A stretch of DNA of 64,000 nt from Bog-532 sp963830385 (GTDB taxonomy: Bacteria > Actinomycetota > Actinomycetes > Streptosporangiales > Streptosporangiaceae): assembly GCA_963830385.1 (NCBI GenBank), contig CAWHMD010000008.1, forward strand, positions 992,001-1,056,000. The letters run 5' to 3'. A model generated the notes under the pieces. It saw only the letters and a list, made by a program, of their open reading frames with translations, was not told the origin of the DNA and made no database searches. This document shows, piece by piece, positions 18,903-27,497 of this stretch (the first letter of the stretch is position 1; the number at the start of each line of letters is the position of its first letter). A program made the position numbers and the translations under genes.

Positions 18903-20537
18903 TCAGCTGGGCTGGTCGGTCTGGGTGGTGCTCTTCGGGCCCTTGCCGATGCCGGTCTCCTTGAAGTACTCGGAGATCAGCTCGCGCTGGCGGGCCATCA
19001 GCTCGTCGAAGTGCTTGCCTACGTTGTCGTCGCCGATGGCCTCGACCGTGAGGTAGAGGTCCTTGATCTTCTCGAGCTTCTCCTCGGAGGCACCGCGCTC
19101 CTCGGGGGCACCCCCGGACGTCGCGGCCGGGACGGCCAGGGCGGCGCCGTCGCCCGGGTGGGGGGTGGCCAGCGTCTCCCGGGGTTCGGTGGCGGCCGCG
19201 GGCTCGCCGGGAGTGGGGCTGCTGGGCACGAAGTCGCTGAGCTTGGGCTGCCCGGGCGGCGGCTCGAACGGCCCGCGGAACGGCTCGGTGCGGGCGCCGG
19301 TGTTGGGGTCGTCCGGGGCCACGTAGGGCTCGGCCTCGTCCCGGCCGGCCATCGCCGCGGCCTCGGCGGGCGGCAAGGACGACGGGGCCTGGATGGCGGC
19401 TTCCTGAGCCGGCGCCTCCGGGGTGACCGGCTCGGGCGCGATGGGCTCGGCGGGGGTGGCCGTGGCGGCGGGCTCGTCCGGGGTGGAGAAGTAGACGGCC
19501 GGGTCTGGCACCGGGCGGGCGGGCTCGGCGGGCGGCTCATAGCTGGCCGGCTCGGCCGGCGCCCCGGAGCGGGCGGGCTCGGCGGGGTCACCGGGGTCGC
19601 GGTAGACCGGCGGGGCGGGGTCGGCTGGATAGCTGTCCTGCGTCGCCACGTAGCCGTCCGGGGCGGCCACGTAGCGGTCCGGGGTCAGGTACGGGGCCGG
19701 CGCGGTGCCCGCGTCGGCGTACCCGGCCGGCTCACGGTCGCCGTAGCCGGCGCGCTCACGGCCGTTGTAGCCGGCGCGCTGGCGGTCGCCGTAGCCAGCT
19801 GGCTCACGGCCGCCGTAATCAGGCCGCTCGCGGCCGTCGTGATCGGCTGGCTCACGGTCGCCGTAGCCGGCGCGCTCACGGCCGCCGTAGCCGGCTGACT
19901 CGCGGCCGTTGTAGCCAGCGCGCTCGCGGCCGTTGTAGCCGGCGCGCTCGCGGTCGCCGTAGTCCGCGGGCTCGTCCGGGCGGGCGTAGCCGTAGGCGTC
20001 ATCGGGCGCGTCGTAGCCGTCGTCGTAGCCGGCTGGTTCCTGGTAGCCGGGGTCGTCGTAACCCGGGTCGTCACGGCCGTAACGGCCCGGCCCGGGCTCG
20101 GCGTACTGGGTCCGCGGGTCATAGCGGCGGTAGGCGGCCGGGCGGGGACCGTAGCCGTCCTCGTCGTCCGCCTCCCGGTACCGCGGCTCCGGCTGCCGGT
20201 AGTCAGCCTCCCGGTAGCCAGGGTCCTGGGGGCCGTAACCGGGCTGGTAGCCCGGGGGCGGGCGATGGCCGGGCGGCGGGTATTCGGGTCCGGGCGCGTA
20301 CCCGGACGCCGGCCGGTAGCCCGGGGGCGGCTGGCCCGGCGCCTGCGGGTAGCCGGGCGGCGGCACCGGTCTTTGGCCGCGTGGATCCGGCCCGGACGGG
20401 ACGTCGTGGTACTGGTCCGGGCGGTACTGGTCCCGGCGGTCGTCGTAGCCGGGCGGCCCGGGGTCGCCGGCCGCGGCCGGGATCGGCCCGGTGGCGAGCA
20501 GGCCACCCCAGGGCGCGTCCGGGCCTAGCTCGGGCAC
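18903..20537 (-). CDS. Pro/Gly/Tyr-rich repetitive protein, C-terminal portion (downstream of frameshift)
   Basis: This frame encodes about 544 residues when started at an internal GTG, but the coding pattern continues upstream in the same frame to about 20,700, where it joins the frame of the next entry through a missing base. It is a low-complexity region of PGY motifs, then about ten copies of an 8-residue repeat of the form RERAGYNG/REPAGYGD (DNA about 19,720-19,970), then an Ala/Pro/Glu-rich stretch. It ends in a compact charged helical domain (KIKDLYLTVEAIGDDNVGKH, then FDELMARQRELISEYFKETG). Only that last 60 residues look folded and conserved. No signal peptide, TM helix or catalytic motif is seen, so it is probably a cytoplasmic scaffold or cell-envelope-associated protein of unknown function. 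Confidence 0.65.
   Translation of the reverse strand: MPELGPDAPWGGLLATGPIPAAAGDPGPPGYDDRRDQYRPDQYHDVPSGPDPRGQRPVPPPGYPQAPGQPPPGYRPASGYAPGPEYPPPGHRPPPGYQPGYGPQDPGYREADYRQPEPRYREADDEDGYGPRPAAYRRYDPRTQYAEPGPGRYGRDDPGYDDPGYQEPAGYDDGYDAPDDAYGYARPDEPADYGDRERAGYNGRERAGYNGRESAGYGGRERAGYGDREPADHDGRERPDYGGREPAGYGDRQRAGYNGRERAGYGDREPAGYADAGTAPAPYLTPDRYVAAPDGYVATQDSYPADPAPPVYRDPGDPAEPARSGAPAEPASYEPPAEPARPVPDPAVYFSTPDEPAATATPAEPIAPEPVTPEAPAQEAAIQAPSSLPPAEAAAMAGRDEAEPYVAPDDPNTGARTEPFRGPFEPPPGQPKLSDFVPSSPTPGEPAAATEPRETLATPHPGDGAALAVPAATSGGAPEERGASEEKLEKIKDLYLTVEAIGDDNVGKHFDELMARQRELISEYFKETGIGKGPKSTTQTDQPS
19720..19970. repeat. 24-bp coding minisatellite in the PGY-rich gene
   Basis: About ten imperfect head-to-tail copies of a 24-base unit that encodes the 8-residue repeat (R/E)(R/P)AGY(N/G)(G/D)RE on the minus strand. 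The frame is kept across all copies, so selection acts on the protein. Confidence 0.7.
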
Positions 20538-21463
20538 GCTGGACCCGGAATGGGGGACGAACTCCTCGCCGTCGCTGACCCCGTAGCTGTAGCCCTGGTC
20601 GTACGGCTCCGGCCCGCGGTAGGCGGCCGGGTAGCCGCCCTCCGGGTAGCCGGGCGCGGGCGGCCGGCGGTCCTGCGGGTAGTAGCCAGCGGCGCCGGCC
20701 CCTGGTAGTAGCCGGGGCCAGGCGGCGGATAGTAGCCCGCCGGAGGCGGCCCCGGATAGCCGCGCGGATCGGGGCCGTAGGCCGGCCCGGCCCGGTACTC
20801 GGGCGGTGCCGCGTACGGCGGCAGCGGCTCATAGCCGTCGGCCTCGTCCTCGCCGGCATCGGTCTCGGAGTCCGGGCCCGGCGGGTAGGCGGCGCCGGCC
20901 TCGTAGCCCGCCGAGGCCCCGTGGGTGGGGCCGTAGTCCGGGTGCTGGGGCCCGTACTCGGAGCCCGGCCCGTAACCCGGGCCGGGGTAAGGGTAGGACG
21001 CGGCCCCGTACCCGCCCGGCTGCTCATAGCCGGCCTGGTCGTAACCGGGCGGATAGGCGTACCCGGCTTGCGGCGGCCGCGGTGGCTGCAATGGATAGGG
21101 CGGCGCGGGCGGGTACCCAGCGGAGCCGCCGAAACCGGGTCCCGGCTGGTCGTAGTCCCGCCGGTCCCCTGGCGGCGGCCCGCCGACCAGGCCGTTCGGC
21201 GAGATCACCGAGGTCGGCTGGAGGACGTCGCTGTTCTTGCGGGACCGCGGCCCGTGCGCGGCCTGAGCGCCCCGGTCGGCGGGACCGGGATCACCGCGCG
21301 GACGGCCGCCGGCGTCGCTGTCGTCGGGGGCCGGGTAGCCGCCCCGCAACGGGTCGTCCCGGTACGGCCCTTCGTCGTAAGGGTCCCCGGCGTAGTCCTG
21401 GCCGTCGGGAGGGTCACCATCATGGTGATCGTCCCTACGCCGGCCAGGCCGGAAACGGCTCAC
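20525..21463 (-). CDS. Pro/Gly/Tyr-rich repetitive protein, N-terminal portion (frameshifted end)
   Basis: GTG at 21463 follows a strong AGGGGGGA and gives VSRFRPGRRRDDHHDGDPPD, then acidic Asp/Gly/Pro repeats, a short more conserved patch (RSRKNSDVLQPTSVISPNGL) and PGY-rich repeats (YEQPGGYGAASYPYPGPGYG). Near 20,694-20,702 the PGY pattern stops and the frame turns into Arg/Thr junk ending at 20,525. The PGY pattern resumes in another frame (AGYYPQDRRPPAPGYPEGGY) and runs into the previous entry. Adding one base there gives a single protein of 853 residues over 18903-21463. Either the gene is broken or the sequence has an error in the GGCGCCGGCC run. Confidence 0.62.
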   Translation of the reverse strand: MSRFRPGRRRDDHHDGDPPDGQDYAGDPYDEGPYRDDPLRGGYPAPDDSDAGGRPRGDPGPADRGAQAAHGPRSRKNSDVLQPTSVISPNGLVGGPPPGDRRDYDQPGPGFGGSAGYPPAPPYPLQPPRPPQAGYAYPPGYDQAGYEQPGGYGAASYPYPGPGYGPGSEYGPQHPDYGPTHGASAGYEAGAAYPPGPDSETDAGEDEADGYEPLPPYAAPPEYRAGPAYGPDPRGYPGPPPAGYYPPPGPGYYQGPAPLATTRRTAGRPRPATRRAATRPPTAGRSRTTRATATGSATARSSSPIPGPACPS

Positions 21464-21612
21464 GGACAGATCCCCCCTGGCATGAGCGATACGGGTCCCG
21501 CGACCGCCAGGGTCACGAGGACCCGTTCCCTCCGGGCGGAGACGGAGCCAAGACGCACTCAACCACGATCGCATTGCCATTATCAGGCGTGCAAGCCGAA
21601 TCCGCAGGTCGT

Positions 21613-21618
21613 TAGATT
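21613..21618 (+). promoter_or_regulatory. -10 element of a leaderless gene
   Basis: TAGATT (matches TANNNT) ends 6 bases before GTG 21625, and no Shine-Dalgarno exists, so transcription probably begins at the start codon. This is common in actinomycetes. Confidence 0.5.
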
Positions 21619-21624
21619 GGCACT

Positions 21625-22497
21625 GTGACTGACCATGCCAGCAAGACCGAACACTTCCGGACTCTGCACCGCGGCCCGGAGCCGCTGCTGATGCCGAACG
21701 CCTGGGACCGCGGTTCGGCCGTCCTGCTCGCGTCCCTGGGCTTCGCCGCCGTCGCCACGACCAGCTCGGGGTTCGCGGCGACGCTGGGCCGCCTGGACGG
21801 CAGCGTGTCCCGTGACCAGGCGCTGGACCACGCTGCGGTCATCGCGGGGGCGGTCAGCATCCCGGTCTCCGCCGATCTGGAAAACGGGTTCGCCGACGAG
21901 CCTGACGGGGTGGCCGAGACGATCCGGCGGGCGGCCGGAACGGGGCTGGCCGGCTGCTCGGTGGAGGACGCCACCGGCCGGCCCGGCGACCCGATCTATG
22001 ACCTGGGGCTCGCGGGCGAGCGGGTCACGGCCGCCGCCGAGGCGGCCCACGGCACCGGGGCGGGGCTGGTGCTCACCGCCCGGGCCGAGAACTTCCTGCA
22101 CGGCCGGCCCGACCTGGCCGACACGATCGCCCGGCTGCAGGCCTACCAGGCGGCGGGCGCCGACGTGCTCTACGCGCCCGGCCTGACCCGGCCGGAGGAC
22201 ATCCGCACGGTGGTCAGCTCGGTCGACCGCCCGGTGAACGTGCTCACGATGGCCGGGACGCCCGGGGTGGCCGAGCTGGGCGCGGCCGGGGTGCGCCGGG
22301 TCTCGGTCGGCGGGGCGTTCGCGTTCGCGGCCTTCGGGGCGCTCGCCGACGCCGCGCGGGAGCTGCGCGACCAGGGCAGCTACGGGTTCCTGGCCGGCGC
22401 CGGGCCGGCCACGACGCGGTCCAGGCCGCCTTCGGGTAAAGCGGAAAGGCCGGGTCAGACCTGGGGCAGCACGTCGGCCGCGAGCAGCGCCAGGTGA
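21625..22497 (+). CDS. Isocitrate lyase / PEP mutase superfamily enzyme
   Basis: TIM-barrel enzyme of 290 residues, probably a C-C or P-C bond lyase. After PLLMPNAWDRGSAVLLASLG come TTSSGFAATLG, the metal-binding VSADLENGFADEP and GCSVEDATG, matching the DLExGF and EDxxG signatures of the family. The loop usually holding catalytic KKCGH is not present, so it belongs to the generic oxaloacetase/phosphonopyruvate-like subgroup of uncertain substrate. The GTG at 21625 is likely leaderless. The C-terminal 25 residues are basic and low in similarity, and overlap the end of the convergent oxidoreductase by 43 bases. Confidence 0.85.
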   Translation: MTDHASKTEHFRTLHRGPEPLLMPNAWDRGSAVLLASLGFAAVATTSSGFAATLGRLDGSVSRDQALDHAAVIAGAVSIPVSADLENGFADEPDGVAETIRRAAGTGLAGCSVEDATGRPGDPIYDLGLAGERVTAAAEAAHGTGAGLVLTARAENFLHGRPDLADTIARLQAYQAAGADVLYAPGLTRPEDIRTVVSSVDRPVNVLTMAGTPGVAELGAAGVRRVSVGGAFAFAAFGALADAARELRDQGSYGFLAGAGPATTRSRPPSGKAERPGQTWGSTSAASSAR

Positions 22498-23384
22498 TCG
22501 AGGTCGGTCAGGTCCAGCACCTGCAGGTAGAAGGACTCGGCCCCGGCCCGGCCGAACTCGCCGATCTGGTCGACGATCCGGGCCGGGGTGCCGGCCAGCA
22601 GCAGCTCGGCCACGGGCCGGCCGATGGCGGCCGCCCGCCGGGCGACCTCGGCGTCGTCCTTGCCGCAGCAGACCGTGTGCGCGGCCGAGAAGCTGATCGA
22701 GGACGGGTCCCGGCCGATTTCGGCGCAGGCGTCACGCACCCGGCCGAAGGTGGCGGTGGTGGTGGCCAGGTCGGAGAATGGCGCGTTGAACTCGTCGGCG
22801 TAGCGGGCGGCCAGCCGCGGGGTGCGGCGCGGGCCGGTGCCGCCCAGGATGACCGGCGGCCGGGGCCGCTGGGCGGGCTTGGGCAGGGCCGGCGCGCCGG
22901 TCAGCTGGTAGTGCCGGCCGGAATAGGAGAACGTCTGGCCGGGCGGGGTCTCCCACAAGCCGGTGATGATGGCCAGCTGTTCCTCGAGCCGCTCGAACCG
23001 CTCGCCGAGGCTCGGGAACGGGATGCCGTAAGCGGTGTGCTCGGCCTCGTACCAGCCGGTGCCGACGCCGAAGTCGATCCGCCCGCCGCTCATCTGGTCC
23101 ACCTGGGCCACCGCGACCGCCAGCGGCCCGGGCAGCCGGAAGGTGGCGGCGGTGACCATCGTGCCGAGCCGGATGCGCCGGGTCTGCAGGGCCAGCGCGG
23201 CCAGCGTCACCCACGAATCGCTCGGCCCGGGCAGCCCCCGCTGGCTGGGCATGTTGGGCATGGCCAGGAAGTGGTCGGACCGGAAGAACGCGTCGAAGCC
23301 CAGATCTTCGGTGGCCACCGCCACCCGGGCCAGGGTCGCGTAGTCGGCACCCTGCTGGGGCTCGGTGAAAATCCGGAGTCTCAT
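22455..23384 (-). CDS. LLM-class F420-dependent oxidoreductase, TIGR03560-like
   Basis: A 309-residue luciferase-like oxidoreductase starting MRLRIFTEPQQGADYATLAR at ATG 23384 with GGATGG upstream. Visible family features: FRSDHFLAM, TRRIRLGTMVTAATFRLPGP, DQMSGGRIDFGVGTGWYEAE, HTAYGIPFPSLGERFERLEE and VILGGTGPRRTPRLAARYAD, the last binding the cofactor phosphate. It is only distantly related to the other LLM gene at 18 kb. It overlaps the PEP-mutase-family gene tail to tail and starts 23 bases from the stop of the RNA methyltransferase gene that precedes it on the same strand. Confidence 0.88.
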   Translation of the reverse strand: MRLRIFTEPQQGADYATLARVAVATEDLGFDAFFRSDHFLAMPNMPSQRGLPGPSDSWVTLAALALQTRRIRLGTMVTAATFRLPGPLAVAVAQVDQMSGGRIDFGVGTGWYEAEHTAYGIPFPSLGERFERLEEQLAIITGLWETPPGQTFSYSGRHYQLTGAPALPKPAQRPRPPVILGGTGPRRTPRLAARYADEFNAPFSDLATTTATFGRVRDACAEIGRDPSSISFSAAHTVCCGKDDAEVARRAAAIGRPVAELLLAGTPARIVDQIGEFGRAGAESFYLQVLDLTDLDHLALLAADVLPQV

Positions 23385-23407
23385 TGATCCATCCAAGCAC
23401 GCAGGCC

Positions 23408-24781
23408 TCAGCCGGTGACCAGGGTGGCCAGGCACTCCACGTGGTGCGTCATCGGGAAGGCGTCGAAGGCCCGCAGCGCCTCCAGCCGCCAGCCGTGCGG
23501 GAGCAGCAGGCCGATGTCGCGAGCCAGCGTGGCCGGGTCGCAGGACACGTAGGCGATCCGCCGCGGCTCGGTGGCCCCGGGAGTGGCCCCGCCGGCGGGG
23601 CGGTCCGCGGGCCGGGTCAGGTAGTCGATGACGTCGCGGGAGACCCCGGTCCGGGGCGGGTCCAGGACCGTGAGCCGGGCGGGCGGCAGGCCGGACTGGT
23701 GCCGGGCCAGCACCTGGCCGACGTCGCCCTGGTAGACGGTCGCCCAGGGCGTGTCCCGGAGGTTGCGGCGGGCGTCCCGGACCGCCGCCCGGTCGGTTTC
23801 CACACCGGCCACCGCGCCGTCCGGGCCGACCGCCGCGGCCAGCACCCCGGTGAACAGGCCAGCCCCGCAGTACAGGTCGAGCGCGGTGTCGCCGGGCTGC
23901 GGGCGCAGCGCGTCCAGCACGGCCGTGGCCAGGGTGTCGGCTACGGCCGGGTGCACCTGCCAGAAGCCGGGCGCGCTGACCCGCCAGGAACGCCCGGCGG
24001 CGCGCTCGGACAGGTACGGGCGGCCGCGGAAGACGGTGGTCCGGCCGCGCACCTGACCGAGCACCGCTTCGGCGGGCAGCTCGTTCAATCCGGCCGGTGG
24101 CCGGCCGCCGGTCACCATCACCGCCCGCTCGGGGCCGCCGGTGCCGGTCACCGCCTCCACCGACCGGGCTCGCGGCCAGCGCCGCCGGGTGACGCCCAGG
24201 TCCCTGATCCGGGGGTGGGAGATCAGGCAGTCGTCGACCTCCACCACGTGGTGCGACCGGTGCTCGCGCAGCCCGGCCACCCCGTCCGGGCGGACCGCGA
24301 ACGTGACCCGGGTCCGCCAGCCCAGTCCCGGATCCGGGTCGCCCGGACGATCCCCGGGGAGGGCCTCCACGGCGACGGCCCTTTCAATACCGGCGATACG
24401 GCGGAGCTGCTGCTCGATCACGGCGGCCTTGAGGTCGCGCTGGGTGGGCAGGCTGGCGTGCTGCCAGTCGCAGCCGCCGCAGCCGCCCGGGTGCGCGTAC
24501 GGGCAGGGTGCTGCCACCCGGCCCGCGGCCGGGGCCAGGATCTGCACCGCGTCGGCGCGCGCGAACCGGGAGGTCACCTCCGTGACCCGGGCCCGGACCC
24601 GCTCGCCGGGCAGGGTATGGCGGATGAACACGACCGGGCCGGGGCCGCCCGGTCCGTCCAGGCGAGCCACGCACCAGCCGCCGTGGGCCACCTCACCGGC
24701 CACCAGCTCGATCTCGTCACCGGGGGCCAGAGCGGGCTCGCGGCGCGGAGGGGCCGTCATATCCTCAGATCGCATCGTCAT
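23408..24781 (-). CDS. TrmA/RumA-type tRNA or rRNA (uracil-5-)methyltransferase
   Basis: SAM-dependent RNA methyltransferase of 457 residues. The N-terminus has a TRAM domain (EIELVAGEVAHGGWCVARLD). An Fe-S-type cysteine cluster, CPYAHPGGCGGCDWQH, follows near residue 100, as in RlmC/RlmD. The methyltransferase domain has LYCGAGLFTGVLAAAVG (SAM binding), LDPPRTGVSRDV, and the catalytic-Cys strand AYVSCDPATLARD. ATG 24781 has GGAAAG just upstream. It is divergent from ceoB, 86 bases away. In many actinomycetes an APC-family permease lies between this gene and the ceoBC pair; here none is present. Confidence 0.9.
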   Translation of the reverse strand: MTMRSEDMTAPPRREPALAPGDEIELVAGEVAHGGWCVARLDGPGGPGPVVFIRHTLPGERVRARVTEVTSRFARADAVQILAPAAGRVAAPCPYAHPGGCGGCDWQHASLPTQRDLKAAVIEQQLRRIAGIERAVAVEALPGDRPGDPDPGLGWRTRVTFAVRPDGVAGLREHRSHHVVEVDDCLISHPRIRDLGVTRRRWPRARSVEAVTGTGGPERAVMVTGGRPPAGLNELPAEAVLGQVRGRTTVFRGRPYLSERAAGRSWRVSAPGFWQVHPAVADTLATAVLDALRPQPGDTALDLYCGAGLFTGVLAAAVGPDGAVAGVETDRAAVRDARRNLRDTPWATVYQGDVGQVLARHQSGLPPARLTVLDPPRTGVSRDVIDYLTRPADRPAGGATPGATEPRRIAYVSCDPATLARDIGLLLPHGWRLEALRAFDAFPMTHHVECLATLVTG

Positions 24782-24867
24782 TTCTTTCCGGTTGGGCCGG
24801 CCGCGTGTCGTGGCCGCCATCCTGAGGGCATAACTTTGGCGATGCGCATCAACCTGGAAGGACGACC

Positions 24868-25533
24868 GTGCATATCGTGATCATGGGTTGCGGACGGGTC
24901 GGGTCGACCATCGCCCATATCCTCGAGGACCGCGGCAATTCCGTCGCCGTCATCGACCGGGATCCCGAGGCGTTCCGCAAGCTCCGGGCGTCGTTCAAGG
25001 GTAGCCGCGTCACCGGGGTGGGATTCGACCGGGACGTGCTGATCCAGGCGGGCATCCAGGAAGCCGACGCGTTCGCGGCGGTCAGCAGCGGTGACAACTC
25101 GAACATCATCTCGGCCCGGGTGGCGCGCGAGTCGTTCGGAATCGAAAGGGTCGCGGCCCGCATCTACGACCCGCGCCGGGCCGAGGTCTATCAGCGGCTG
25201 GGCATCCCGACCGTCGCCACGGTGCGCTGGACCGCCGACCAGATGCTGCGCAAGCTGCTTCCGGAGGGCGCCGAGCCGCTGTGGCGCGACCCGACCGGCA
25301 AGATCGTGCTGGCCGAGGTGGCCTTCTCCGAGCGGTGGCTGGGTGAGAAGGTCAAGTCGGTCGAGCTGGCCGCGGGCACCCGCATCGCGTTCATCGACCG
25401 GCTGGGTGAGGCCATGGTGCCAAGCCCCGGTACGGTCCTCCAGGAAGGCGACGTGCTGCACGTCATCACCGCCGAAGACGATCTGGACCGGATCTCGGAG
25501 ATCATGTCCAATGGGCCCGAGGGAGGCCGCTGA
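24868..25533 (+). CDS. ceoB: TrkA-family K+ uptake regulator CeoB
   Basis: NAD-binding RCK protein gating potassium or cation uptake. It has 221 residues: an N-terminal Rossmann domain beginning MHIVIMGCGRVGSTIAHILE with Asp at the end of the second strand (AVIDRDPEAF), and a C-terminal TrkA-C domain (EVAFSERWLGEKVKSVELAA). GTG at 24868 has GGAAGGA upstream. It is translationally coupled to the next gene, sharing the A of TGATG. No transporter subunit is adjacent, so the pair must work with a permease encoded elsewhere. Confidence 0.9.
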   Translation: MHIVIMGCGRVGSTIAHILEDRGNSVAVIDRDPEAFRKLRASFKGSRVTGVGFDRDVLIQAGIQEADAFAAVSSGDNSNIISARVARESFGIERVAARIYDPRRAEVYQRLGIPTVATVRWTADQMLRKLLPEGAEPLWRDPTGKIVLAEVAFSERWLGEKVKSVELAAGTRIAFIDRLGEAMVPSPGTVLQEGDVLHVITAEDDLDRISEIMSNGPEGGR

Positions 25534-26195
25534 TGCGCGTCGCGATCGCCGGGGCCGGGGCGGTGGGCCGGTCCATCGCCGGCGAGCTGCTGGAGAACGG
25601 GCACGAGGTGCTGCTGATCGACCATTCGGCCAAGTCGATCAAGGCTGACAGCCTGCCCGGGGCCGAGTGGCTGCTGGCCGACGCCTGCGAGATCAGCTCG
25701 CTGGACGAGGCGGCCCTGCACCGCTGCAACGTGGTCATCGCGGCCACCGGCGACGACAAGGTCAACCTGGTCGTGTCGCTGCTGGCCAAGACCGAGTACG
25801 GGGTGCCCCGCGTGGTGGCCCGGATCAACCACCCCAACAACGAGTGGCTGTTCAACGAGTCGTGGGGCATCGACGTGGCCGTCTCCACCCCGCGGCTGCT
25901 GTCGGCGCTGGTCGAGGAGGCCGTCAGCGTCGGCGACCTGGTGCGGCTGATGACGTTCCGGCAGAGCGAGGCGAGCCTGGTCGAGCTGACCATGCCGGCC
26001 GAGGCGCCGCTGGTCGGGCAGCGGTTCGGCGACATCGACTGGCCGGCCGACACCGCCCTGGTGGCCATCTTGCGCGAGGGCCGGGTCATCGTCCCCCAGC
26101 AGGACGACCCGCTCGAGGCCGGCGACGAGTTGCTGTTCGTGGCCAGCCAGGACGTGGAGGACCAGCTCGCCGAGCTGCTGTCGAGCGGGAACTAA
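25533..26195 (+). CDS. ceoC: TrkA-family K+ uptake regulator CeoC
   Basis: The second RCK protein of the pair, 220 residues. MRVAIAGAGAVGRSIAGELL forms the nucleotide-binding loop, VLLIDHSAKSIKA ends the second strand with the ribose-binding Asp, and the TrkA-C domain follows (ASLVELTMPAEAPLVGQRFG). ATG overlaps the ceoB stop by one base. CeoB and CeoC are usually both encoded in actinomycetes and probably assemble as a mixed ring. The gene ends tail to tail with the OB-fold gene, their stop codons overlapping. Confidence 0.9.
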   Translation: MRVAIAGAGAVGRSIAGELLENGHEVLLIDHSAKSIKADSLPGAEWLLADACEISSLDEAALHRCNVVIAATGDDKVNLVVSLLAKTEYGVPRVVARINHPNNEWLFNESWGIDVAVSTPRLLSALVEEAVSVGDLVRLMTFRQSEASLVELTMPAEAPLVGQRFGDIDWPADTALVAILREGRVIVPQQDDPLEAGDELLFVASQDVEDQLAELLSSGN

Positions 26196-26485
26196 CCGGC
26201 GCTGCGGGCTGCTTGGCTCAGCTCGTAGCGCGGGTTGAACATGGTGGCGCGGCCGCGGCGGATCGACAGCCGACCCTCGGCGGCCACGGTGCGGCCGGGC
26301 TCGATGCCGGAGATGGTGTCCCGGCCGAGCCAGACGAGCTCGATGCGGTCCTGGTTCAGCGGCTGGATCTCCGCCTCCAGCGCGGGCATACCGCCGATCC
26401 GGTCGCGGCGGATGCTCCGCACGGTCCCGGTGATCTTGACAAGCGGCCGCTCCGGCCGCGCTTCGGTGCTGACAGGGCTCCCCAT
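26192..26485 (-). CDS. OB-fold nucleic-acid-binding domain protein
   Basis: A 97-residue single-domain protein. LVKITGTVRSIRRDRIGGMP, ALEAEIQ, RIELVWLGRDTISGIEPGRT and VAAEGRLSIRRGRATMFNPR trace the five strands of an OB fold, matching the small actinomycete protein regularly found near ceoBC, DUF3710 and dut. ATG 26485; an in-frame GTG (VSTEARPER) four codons later is an alternative. Convergent with ceoC with a 4-base overlap. It probably binds single-stranded DNA or RNA; no target is known. Confidence 0.82.
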   Translation of the reverse strand: MGSPVSTEARPERPLVKITGTVRSIRRDRIGGMPALEAEIQPLNQDRIELVWLGRDTISGIEPGRTVAAEGRLSIRRGRATMFNPRYELSQAARSAG

Positions 26486-26563
26486 GGCAGCACGCTACCG
26501 GGACCGCGTTACCGCCGTATTACCCCGCGTTAATTCACGCGCCGGCGTGTCTTGGTTGTTGCC

Positions 26564-27379
26564 TCAGCGTGTCTCGGTGAACTCCGGGCCACGCTCGAAC
26601 GGGTTCAGGTCGATCTGGTGGGGGGCCTGCTCGCCGTCGCCGCCCTCACCCCCCGCCGCCTCCTGAGCCGCCGCCTGGGCGGCGGCCTGCTGCTCGATGG
26701 CCTGCTGGATCTCGGCGGGCAGGCGGAGCTCGAGCATGTCGCGGGGCGGCATCGGGTGGTCGCCGCGGACCACGACCACGTCGCTGAGGATGTCCTCGTA
26801 CGGCTCGGCGGGCTCGGTGCCGGCGGCCGCGGCCCCGATGATCAGGCCGCGCAGCAGCCAGCGGGGACCGTCGACGCCGATGAAGCGCATCGGGACGGTG
26901 CCCGCGGCGGGGTTGCCGGGCTGCACCGGCACGTGCGCGAACATCTCGATCCCGAACGGGCCCTCGGCCTCCTGGGCGGTGGTGCCGACCGAGGCGAGCT
27001 CGGCGGCGATCTCCGGCCGGACCTCTTCCCACAGGCCGCTGCTGCGCGGGGCCGCGAACGCGTGCACCCGCAGCTCGCTCTGGCCGCTCTTCACCGACAC
27101 CCAGATGACCCGCTGGCCGTCGGTGGCCAGCTCGATCTGCTGCATGGGCGTGATCGGGACGAGCAGGCTGCCGAAGTCGGCCCGGTCCCGCGCCGGGAAC
27201 GCGTCGTCGGCGTCCCAAGGGCCTCCGGCCAGCCCGCTGGCGGGCGCGGCAGCCTCGTCGGCCTCGTACCCGCCGCCGGTCTCCTCGTCGTCCGCCCAGT
27301 CCTGGTCGTCCGTGGCGTCCGCCCCGGAATAATCGGCCTGGGCCTGGTCCGCGTCCTCGTGCCGACGCCGACGGAACAC
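26564..27379 (-). CDS. DUF3710 family protein
   Basis: A 271-residue protein: about 60 acidic N-terminal residues (DDQDWADDEETGGGYEADEA), then the conserved DUF3710 core with LLVPITPMQQIELATDGQRV, SELRVHAFAAPRSSGLWEEV, RFIGVDGPRWLLRGLIIGAA and DMLELRLP, then a Gln/Ala-rich tail ending NPFERGPEFTETR. The family is confined to actinomycetes, lies close to dut, and has no assigned function. ATG 27379. The same-strand order dut, DUF3710, OB-fold is kept here, but the DUF3159 gene that I would expect between the OB-fold gene and ceoC is missing. Confidence 0.85.
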   Translation of the reverse strand: MFRRRRHEDADQAQADYSGADATDDQDWADDEETGGGYEADEAAAPASGLAGGPWDADDAFPARDRADFGSLLVPITPMQQIELATDGQRVIWVSVKSGQSELRVHAFAAPRSSGLWEEVRPEIAAELASVGTTAQEAEGPFGIEMFAHVPVQPGNPAAGTVPMRFIGVDGPRWLLRGLIIGAAAAGTEPAEPYEDILSDVVVVRGDHPMPPRDMLELRLPAEIQQAIEQQAAAQAAAQEAAGGEGGDGEQAPHQIDLNPFERGPEFTETR

Positions 27380-27497
27380 TTCGCACGCTCCTTCGTCTGC
27401 TTCCTGGGTGGTTCTTGCGCTTCCCTGGCTGGGGCACCCGGAAGTTACCCTCCAACAGCCGATGTAACGGCTTCACGCTACTAGGAGCAAGAGGTGC

